DNA of 64,000 nt. Origin: Glandiceps talaboti. Its lineage: Eukaryota; Hemichordata; Enteropneusta; Spengelidae. Under the pieces are notes generated by a model that was not told where the DNA came from, searched no databases, and saw only the letters and a list, made by a program, of their open reading frames with translations. This document shows positions 55,057 to 64,000 of this stretch, piece after piece (within the stretch, counting starts at the first letter, position 1; each line of letters begins with the position of its first letter). A program made the position numbers and the translations under genes. The stretch is taken from contig NC_135562.1 of assembly GCF_964340395.1 (NCBI RefSeq), positions 16,496,485-16,560,484 of the forward strand. The letters run 5' to 3'.

Positions 55057-55440
55057 TGACGTGATTTGACGTGACTTGACGTGATTTGACGTGACGACGT
55101 TATATTGGTTTGGTGTTGTGTGATGTGATGCGATGTGATGTGACATGATCGTGACGTGACGTGACATAATGTGATGTGATGTGATGTGATGTGATGTGAT
55201 GTGATGTGATGTGATGTGAGAGCAGAATACAAAAGAACAGAAGAGGTCAGATCAGGTCAGGTCAGGTCAGGAATGGCTATTTAGGTAAATCATATAAGGT
55301 TAGGATTGGTAAGGGCATCGTATGAATAGGATCCGGAAAGGATAGGTTAAGGAAGGGTATGGTCCAGAGGGTAGGGTAAGGTGTTATGGTAAGGGAGGGC
55401 AGGGTAGGGTAAGGTTCGATGGAATAAGACTGAATGTGGA
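55057..55440. repeat. Drifting pentanucleotide/decanucleotide repeat
   Basis: Begins with four TGACGTGA words spaced exactly 10 bp apart (55057, 55067, 55077, 55087). It passes into TGATG units (55118-55217), then GGTCA units (55245-55270), then GGTAA/GGATA-type units to about 55440. The unit length stays near 5 bp while the word changes. Confidence 0.8.
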
Positions 55441-58400
55441 ATAGGGTGTGCAAGGAGAGGTTGTGATAAAATTGGTGTGGATGGAATAGTCTAAGACGGT
55501 CGGATTGAGTAGAGTGGTATAGAATGAGTTGGGATACAAGACGATACACTTGGTCACCATATGATTATGAAATGGTATGATATGTTGTGACATCACTATC
55601 GACTTATGTTATGATATTATATGACGTAATTAGGTATTATGAAATGTGATAAATCTATGACATCATATAATAAATAAACTGCCAATATGTAAATGTAATA
55701 GACAAAATAAAAATTACTTTTGATTGATGTATATCAGTCTTTCTATCACACGTTCTAAATATATGTGAAAATACCCTAGATAAGTGCAATTCAAAATATG
55801 AATAATTTTCATATTTCATACAAATGCGGTTCATGATGTGTTGAGGCCGCACATACGAAAATCTATGAATAGCTACTTATCTACCTCAAGTTAGATTGCA
55901 TTTATAAAAAAAATATGACAAATCATACTCTATTCATAACGATGCACTGAATAAAACCTCAGAACGTAGTTGTGAAGGCAACAGTAGTATGGATTCGAGG
56001 TATTGCCATTTGAATCTCCACTATTGCATTAAAAAAAATATTTCTCTGAATCAAATTCTGAATCTAATTCAGATTCTGATTCTGAATCTGACTTAAATTA
56101 AAATTATTTTAAATTGTTGATTATCTTCCGAAATTTTGCTTTATCGCCATTTAACTTACATTAGTTAGGTTAAAAAAGCCGCGACGCAGAGGAAAAATTA
56201 GTTAAAAATTTGAGAAAATGGATTGACTATACTACCAGTGCAACCAGCTGTTACGGTAATTTGATTATAGTTTACATAATTAATTTCAAATCGTGCGATT
56301 AATAGTATATTAATAGCTTCAATTATTAAAGGTCTATTTTTATCAGTGGTGATTTTAATCTCCGCATTTTTTTTTGCTCATTATGCATAATCATGACCAA
56401 ATAGTATCCATTATTTCATGACGTGGTTAACTAGAATACTTCAATAAATTATCTAAAATGATGATTAATTGTTAAGCCTATAAAGGAAAAATCGTAAAAC
56501 AATACAGTAGTGCACATCAAGGCGTGACACTTAACTTTCTATTATCAAGAGACAATATATCATTTTTTATGGAAGCAAATGAAACAATTTACACTTTTAG
56601 GGGCGAGACCAATAGTTCATTGTAATATTTTTTAAATCGTAATTCTTTTAATGGGGTGGGGGGAGGGGTTGAATCATTTTAGTTCCCGTCCTACTAAAAA
56701 ACGAGTTTCCTTTAAATGGAACCATTGATCCCATCCCTTATTTATATGCTTTATTCATGTTTAGACAGTGTAGTTATCAGTAATATGCAATAATGGTAAA
56801 ATCACAAAAATGATTTGAAATCGTCATGGTGATTTGTACAAAATCTGTTTATGTATATGATAGAAGAATACAAATTAATTCATTTAAAATATTTATACAT
56901 GTTTGTAATCATTTTATACTACTGCTTTTATCATAATAATTCTATTTCAATACAATCCACATTCAAAGTACATGCGCTAGAAATGTGGATATTTAGTAAG
57001 AGAAAAAAATATATATATATCGAAATACCATCGCTTTTATAACATAATTTTGCTGCCAATACAAACGTATTGATAATATCTTGGATTTGAATCTAAAATG
57101 AAATTGTTGTACTCAAAAAAGTTGTGTCGAAACGAGAATTTTTGTTTGCACAAGTTTGATCTGTAAATATCTGGTGAAAGATACCACACGCGATAGGAAA
57201 TATAGCTCATACGTGATAGTTGATTCATTTGTACATAGCATCTACTCACAAAACGTTGGTTGGATCTCTTATGTGTCATGCCACTGCGAGATATATAGGG
57301 TTTGAATGCGTTGTGCATATTAGGTAGACTCGTAGCATCAATCAAATATGTACTTACTCTGAACTCATTGGGCATACTTCAGAAATGTGCGATAATTTTG
57401 CACTTTTACGAACATCAACGCAAAGCTGTACATTGTTAATGTGAGACACGTCGTACACACTTTTAGAGTAAGTCACTAGACACCGCCGATAAATACAGCA
57501 AGTGGATTTGCTGAAATAACTTTAACGACTAAAACTACCAGTAAAAATGATAAACTATCGGCGTAAAGACTACCTCATCTGTAAATCTTAACAGGAATTG
57601 TTTCATCCGTGCAAACTCTTTTAAAATTGATCAACCAATTTCAGTAAAATTCAAAGACACTCACCCGCCGCCTAGTACTTCTACGGAACATTTTCGACAT
57701 GGTGAATTCAGTCTACGGGGGTGCAATGTACGGTACGAGTACAGCTGTCGGAAGTCCAACGAGGGTTGACCTCTGTGAAGACCAAGAATAGCCTATAAAT
57801 GGAAGAAATAGTTTGATGAGCTAGAGAAGCGGCTCGGGAAGTGTTTCCAAGTCCAACACATGCACACTTTTCGAACAGTAGTAATGCAATTGTCTCTATT
57901 CACACGACCAACAAAAATCGTTTCTATATTGTATTGTGTTACAGCGTACTGTAACAGGCAACGTACTTTACTATTCAGATTCGATGTCCAATCCTCAGCA
58001 TATATTACTTATGCCAAAAGCAACCAATTGAAAACTGATACACTACACTCAAAAGACACGAATGCTAACCTGTAAGAGTCATCTGTTATGCAAACGACAC
58101 ACTTTCAAAACATTTCACAATCAACTTAATAATTAATATTTGAAACGAATTTCAACTCAAATAGCCGCTCATAACGATCAAATTTATCCGAACCAAACAT
58201 ATATTTGGAGCAAAAAAAAAACATACTTACCGAGTATGGTCTCTGAAATGATCGACACCCCCATAAAGAATGGTTTCGCCCAAAGTCAAACAATATCCCT
58301 GACAAATAACATTTAGTAAACGTATAATTTGTTACTGGTGGATATTTCCGATGTTCAGCTTAAAACTAAAAAAAAAACACCCACGTTTCTTCAATTTACC

Positions 58401-58769
58401 AAAGGCCTGCCATGTAGTTATAGCACGGTGTTTTGACTGTGATTGTAATCATTGAATGTATCTCTATCGTATTAAATACTTTACCAGAACTCATTTTATT
58501 ATTCATGTGACCAAATAATCTTTTTTATTTAACCACAATGGTGTGTTAGAACGTTAGCCATTCTTGAGATATCTATCATGATCACAAAATACTATTTGGT
58601 AAATTTAACAGATTTTAACTCTTGTATTAATATTAAAGCTATTCAAAGAATTCTACCACTTTTTCAATTGCAATATGTTCAGATGTATACGATGATATGA
58701 TATGTTTTATGTATATCATTTCTCCTTTGTTTGTTGATGTGTGTTAATATGCTGTGCTATGGTGTTTAT
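55441..58769. other. Unannotated AT-rich DNA
   Basis: No gene recognised. A short GATTCT/GAATCT hexanucleotide patch (56043-56095) would read as Ser/Glu/Asp repeats on the minus strand. The 112-codon minus-strand frame 57037-57375 has no known domain. Confidence 0.45.
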
Positions 58770-58980
58770 GTTGTGTTATGTTATGTTATGTTATGTTATG
58801 TTATGTTATTTGCACTGGGTTTTTTATGTTATGGTATGGTATGGGATGGTATGTTATGGTATGGTATGTTATGTTATGTTATTTGCACTGGGTTATGTTA
58901 TGTTACGTTACGTTACGTTACGTTACGTTACGTTACGTTATGTTGTGTTGTGCTGTGCTGTGCTGTGCTATATTGTGTTA
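58770..58980. repeat. Drifting pentanucleotide repeat (ATGTT family)
   Basis: ATGTT units, then ATGGT, ATGTT, ACGTT (58911-58938), GTGTT and GTGCT. The phrase atttgcactgggtt interrupts it twice (58807 and 58880), so a longer segment was duplicated. Confidence 0.88.
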
Positions 58981-60060
58981 CTGTCTTACCTATACTATAA
59001 CATAAAAATTCGTACTCAACTCGATTGAGGTGAAAGCTAGGTGCCTCATAGACTAATTATGTAGGGATGTCGGCTAATAGATGACAACAACACCCAGCTA
59101 CACTGGAGCGTTTTATCGGCTATTTTTTCAAGAATTATGTTTTAAAATTATTCACTTCAACCAGCATATTTCTACCATTAGGCAGATTTATGACTCTTCT
59201 TCCCATATATTGCTGCCTTCTTTTCATATTTTAAAATAAGCGACACCCCTTTTATGTCGTGTCATGTTGCAGCATGAATGTTATGATATGTACACGGCAT
59301 TCGCTGACCTCGAGTAGCAAGTTGTATTTGGAACAGTATTTGGTCAAATGGCATACTCACACGCCACCTGCGTCTACGAATTCATTTTCGAATGTCTAAA
59401 AATGCTGTTTCATTTCAAAATATGTAGTATCACGCACCTCTCTGATGACTGCAGTGCGGTTTTTACAGCTCAGCCTCAACTTTATCATATATCACCCAAT
59501 CAGAGTGCGATAATGGGTATCATTTGCATATCACTCAATGTCAGATTCAAACTAGTAACCTTCAGCTGAAAAATGAGTGTCTTTGTTTTGTGCACTGTAC
59601 TCCTTTAAATGTACAAAGATGTTCGTAATATGCTTTGTTGTTCTAGTTAAGCAAAAAAATTGCGCTCTCTGTGGCGGTAACTTTGACATCGTCAATAAAT
59701 TTAGGAATTCATGTTCACGTTCGCGTGAAAACCGTGCGTTCGCCGTCACTGGATTTTCGCCGGTCTGTGTGGTATTTTTGACGAATTTCCTGTGACATGA
59801 AACGTACAGTTCGAACACTTGTTACAATATATACAACGGTGATATTTTGTTCGATTGACAACAAATTTGACATTGGAAATGCTGGTTATAGCTGGATTCC
59901 AAGTTGTCTGCTAGGTTTGTTTACAAGAGGATGTGCAGTGATCACGTGATACAACAAGTAAAAATAAGGCTGTTGGTGAAAAATACGTCTGCATATCTGC
60001 AGAGCTAGCGACCAATCAGAATGCGAGATTGATGACAGGTGACGTAGAGATGTTTTACAT
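58981..60060. other. Unannotated DNA
   Basis: Nothing recognised. The short frames at 59552-59818 lack motifs. Confidence 0.4.
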
Positions 60061-60061
60061 C

Positions 60062-60250
60062 ATGCTATGCTATCTTATGCTATGTTGATATATGTTATGG
60101 GTATCTTATGTTAAATTATGTTCTATTATACATGTGTTGTGTTGTGTTATGTTTTGCGGTGATGTGTCATGCTCTATGTTATGTTATGTTATGTTATTTT
60201 ATGTTATGTTATGTTGTGTTATATTACCCCATATTGTGTCACGGTATGTT
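60062..60250. repeat. Degenerate ATGCT/ATGTT pentanucleotide repeat
   Basis: ATGCT and ATGTT units of the same family as 58770-58980, with GTGTT and ATTTT variants. Confidence 0.85.
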
Positions 60251-61054
60251 ATGCGCAATACTGTATTACTATGTCAAATGTTTAATAATCACTTTATGTA
60301 AGCTACATTAAGTTTCATTACCTGACATTATATTACCTCACGCAATATCGACCTACAACACTCACTGTATGTCATCAAAGTAGTATTTTATGAAGTCGTT
60401 ATATCTCATTGAAGACGTTGAACTATTATGTGCAAAGAATACAGGTCGACCACATTTAGATTCAAAATTCACTTATTTTTTTCGTATATTATATTATTAT
60501 TAGTGTGTTGTGTTGGCTTCATTAGGCCTTAATAAAATATTTGTGCTAATAATATTCATCTCCATTTTGCATTATTTTACTATTCACGTCGTGTCATATT
60601 GCATATTTTTTTCTAAGCATCAGTCTTTATCTCTGTGTTGTCAAATGATGTGTAATGATAGTAGATATGAATGGAGTTTGGAGAAATTTATTTGCTTGAT
60701 GAGAAATTGTTTATGTATTTTTTTGACCTACACAGCGAGACACGACGTATTGAACGTTGCTATGTTCCCGAAAGCCTTTCAGGCCGTGCAAAGCTAAACA
60801 TACAACCAAACAAGTCGACATAGATATGGGGCACTAAAATCATGATTTATTTGCCAACTATCCCCGGTTCCAGCTGGTTCTTTTGGTCATTAAATTTAGC
60901 ATTGTGGTGTCAGAAATAAGCGGGTTTGTCGTGTTAACTTAGGATCTAGGATTTTGCAGATCGACAAATGGCAAAATTACAAAACTTTACTGCAAAATGA
61001 AAAATAAGGACAACAGATGCGACACTACTGGTTACAAAGAGACTACTTTGATTA
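60251..61054. other. Unannotated DNA
   Basis: A 95-codon frame at 60510-60797 has no known motif. Confidence 0.4.
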
Positions 61055-61131
61055 GTGTATGTATGTATGTATGTATGTATGTATGTATGTATGTATGTAT
61101 GTATGTATGTATGTATGTATGTGTGCGTACA

Positions 61132-61212
<81 letters not shown>
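61055..61212. repeat. Compound (TATG)n(TA)n microsatellite
   Basis: About 16 TATG units, a short variant stretch, then about 37 TA units. Confidence 0.97.
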
Positions 61213-61545
61213 GTATGTATGGTTGTAGATAGGTAGGAAGGTGTGTATGTGTCTGTGTCTTTATGCGTTACGTATGCGTGTACGTATGCATGTATGTATG
61301 TATATATGCAGGTAGGTAGGTTGGTACTAGGTAGATATTTGTGTATGTGTGTATATATATGTGTGTGCTTAGGTATGTGTTTACCTATGTATGTATGTGT
61401 TTACCTATGTATGTATGTATGTATGTATGTATGTATGTATGTATGTATACATGTATGTGTGTATGTATGTATGTATGTATGTATGTATGTATGTATGTAT
61501 GTATGTACGTATGTGGGTAGGTAGGTCTACTGGTAGCTAGAGGTA
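61213..61545. repeat. TATG-rich degenerate microsatellite
   Basis: Mixed TATG, TGTG and TAGG units, including two clean TATG blocks (61407-61450 and 61460-61505). Confidence 0.9.
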
Positions 61546-62496
61546 GTATAGGTTGTTAGGTTTTGACACTGTTCGTTATACCTGTCAACCTCTAATGTTG
61601 GAAATACTTATATAGTTCTTGCTAATAGCTTGACGGCAAGGTCTAACGAGCATGATTGCCCTTGATGTGCGCAATGCTCATAAAACCGTCAAATAACTAA
61701 ATTATCAAGACACGAGCCTCGCTCTCAGTATGAACGGCACTTTTGTTGTCAAGAAAATCTCTTCTAGACGATATCTGCGTTATCAAGTCTGGCGGGCCGA
61801 TCAATTTATATTCTTGCCCAACGAAATACAGATATTTGTACAGACGGAAATTGAATGTACACGTGTCATTTAGTCCAGTTACGAGCTGACACAAATGTTG
61901 TTGACATTCATTGACACGGGATATGCCCACAGTCTTGGTACGACTCAATTTATGAGCTAATACCAGACGTCGTTGCAAAGGGCAATATTCATTGCTTAGA
62001 GTTGTCATAACCAAAAGTCTGCGTTTGCTGCGAGATGATTCAAGACTAATAATATTTGAGACGCTACCACATACAAAATTTAATTGTATGTACAATTATA
62101 TAGCACTTTACATTTCATCATTTTGTAAAGTGTATGTCTGAAATATCTTCCAGTACATAAATGTTGCAAACTTTTGTTTGTTGATATCGAAGTTCAGAGG
62201 TTGTCAGAGAATGAGGATGTCTTGATGAAGTGGGTTTTTTTGAAAAACACGGACTCTTTCCTATCCCAAGTTGTCGCCATCCCGGTGGATTTTGCTTCTC
62301 TGCATGACGCCAAAGTTCACTGGTAGAAAATGCTGTGTTTATTGTTGATCGTCAAACTTTCTGCTTAAAGGCTATGTCTAAATTGACCGTCCTTAGCTCC
62401 TGGCCAGGTTTTTGTTGCATGGGACTCCTAGGCGGTGCGTGCTGTGAATGGGACTGGGAATGCTTTTGTTTCAGCTCAAATTTATGTAACTTTTAC
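61546..62496. other. Unannotated DNA
   Basis: A 132-codon minus-strand frame (61697-62095) is not low-complexity, but I recognise no domain and see no clear splice or start context. Confidence 0.4.
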
Positions 62497-63083
62497 ATCT
62501 GAGCACAGGGAGCAGCGAGCATGTAACTGATTGATCGATCGATCGATCGATCGGTTGATGTATTGATTGATTGATTTATTATTTGGTTGAATGATTGATT
62601 GATCAATTTTTGTGGTGCAATATAACTTACTTTATGTGTGATATTGATCAATTGACTCATTGAGTTTTAAAACTATTTCTTTTTCTTTCCCTGGTTACTT
62701 TGCTCTCAGCTGTTGATCTCAGACCACTAAAAGTATGAGGCTGTATGTAATTCTCTCCTTGCTTTATTGACTAAATAAAGACGCCTTGTCCATTCTTCTA
62801 ATCTTATCTTAATTAAAACACCCCTTATCTTAAAACTAGCAGGAGATCACTTACATTAACAGTTTGCTTTATCTCTCATCTGCTGGGAGATTATCACACT
62901 GGACTAGTTTTAAAACTCAATGAGTCAATTGATCAATATCACACATAAAGTAAGTTATATTGCACCACAAAAATTGATCAATCAATCATTCAACCAAATA
63001 ATAAATCAATCAATCAATACATCAACCGATCGATCGATCGATCGATCAATCAGTTACATGCTCGCTGCTCCCTGTGATCTGAG
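62497..63083. mobile_element. 573-bp foldback element with perfect 172-bp arms
   Basis: Left arm 62504-62675 and right arm 62905-63076 are exact reverse complements. The ends are cacaggg and ccctgtg. Each arm contains a (GATC)n block and GATTGATT units. The 229-bp spacer (62676-62904) carries a CTCAGACCACT half arm at 62717-62727. Both sides carry atctgag (62497-62503 and 63077-63083), an exact 7-bp direct repeat. No protein is encoded; open frames inside are short. It is either a very young foldback transposon or, less likely, an assembly hairpin. The target duplication argues for transposition. Confidence 0.85.
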
Positions 63084-64000
63084 CTTGAGACGGGATAATT
63101 TATGTATTGTATTAAACATTAGGACCATAAAACCAGATATTTGTGATCGCTTAACGAGTTGTCATTCACCTTATTACATATTGTCAGAATTTACAATTAT
63201 CCTGGCTATTTTTATGTTTCTAATGACACAAAATATATGTAGTCAACTGTCCCACATTTGTTATGTCTATCTTGGCATTCCTAGACATACATGTAGCCCC
63301 CAACACAACATGCATTATGCCATTAATTGAACTCTAAAATGTCGTACCATCTTATCAAAGCAGTTACCTTTTATGATATTAGTGTAGATAGTTTGAACAG
63401 GGACAACATTAACACATTTTTCAAAGTTATTGAGTAGATTTACATTTGACCTTGAAAATTACGCTCAAGGTCGGACGGACGAACGCAGCCTGAGTCACTT
63501 TTGTATACCAATCAGATGTTACTGTGAGGTTTGTCAGTGCGTACCTAATTAAAAACCATCTTTAATTCTTCTAACTACGGAATTCCCTTGACGTTTCTGG
63601 GGCTTTTTGAATATTTTCAAATATGACAAAAGTGATTTGAAAGAATCGAATTTCTTTTTCATCAATTGTTGGCAGTTCCTTTATCAACGCAAAGAAAGAC
63701 AGTAATGTATACATAATGAAGGTGCATGGCTTCAATATGATACTTTCTATATCTTTAACTTTTAAATGTTTGGAAGGTATAATAACCTACCTATGTGTCA
63801 TTCATGGGTTCCACGTTTCTACAGATGTGACCTAGATATTCATACTGGATTGATTAATTATCATTATTAGTGAACACCTGTGTAAATAAGGCACCACATG
63901 TGAACCTTTTCTCTGCGTAGTAAAAATTAACCAACCTTAATATCCCATGTGTGAATTATAATCATGACCGCATGAAATTCAAGGTTGGTGTTATAATTAT
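63084..64000. other. Unannotated AT-rich DNA
   Basis: No gene or repeat recognised to the end of the window. Confidence 0.45.

Noticed and set aside
56043-56095. Ser/Glu/Asp repeat coding relic
   Set aside because: Explained equally well by a short GATTCT hexanucleotide microsatellite; no longer open frame surrounds it.
57037-57375. 112-codon minus-strand frame
   Set aside because: No known domain; length is within chance expectation for this much sequence.
61697-62095. 132-codon minus-strand frame, possible exon
   Set aside because: Composition is protein-like but I cannot match any family, and no clear splice signals or start context support it.

Overview
The window looks like non-coding nuclear DNA from a marine invertebrate animal. 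It is AT-rich and full of microsatellites. I found no open reading frame longer than about 160 codons, and the longest ones are translations of simple repeats. It carries decayed CR1/L2/Rex1-type LINE reverse transcriptases, a fragment of a Penelope-like element (PLE) with a GIY-YIG end, and a tRNA-derived SINE. An invertebrate deuterostome such as a hemichordate or amphioxus, or a mollusc, would fit, but the sequence does not settle this. I recognise no host gene, tRNA, rRNA, CRISPR array or bacterial-style operon. The window is best read as intergenic or long-intron sequence.

Layout. Positions 1-12300 hold a (GAGT)n array, a SINE near 1300-1500, one copy of a perfectly duplicated 260-bp repeat, and several short palindromic insertions. 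Positions 12300-17000 are a graveyard of LINE fragments: a Rex1/CR1-like reverse transcriptase split by a (TA)n array, an L2-like one carrying a palindrome insertion and a tandem duplication, and a third on the plus strand. Positions 17000-20950 hold two long (TC)n arrays, a GC-rich 156-bp hairpin element and the second 260-bp repeat copy. Positions 25500-33100 hold miniature inverted-repeat elements, large (TATG)n and (TA)n arrays, the PLE fragment, another L2-like LINE 3' end and a 316-bp (TC)n array. Positions 33100-55000 are quieter AT-rich DNA with several miniature transposon families. Many of these have a second copy elsewhere in the window. Positions 55000-64000 hold drifting pentanucleotide repeats, a TATG/TA compound array and a 573-bp foldback element with perfect 172-bp arms.

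The most interesting signal is non-coding. Eight hairpin-shaped elements from 24 bp to 573 bp sit at many places, and each is flanked by a 7-bp direct repeat. In seven the repeat is exact and in one it matches 6 of 7. One of them sits inside a recognisable LINE reverse transcriptase, so it is clearly an insertion, and its edge is also the breakpoint of a 295-bp tandem duplication. Another has a possible related empty site in the window. These look like ultra-short palindromic transposable elements (nano-MITEs) that make 7-bp target duplications. Which enzyme moves them is not visible here.
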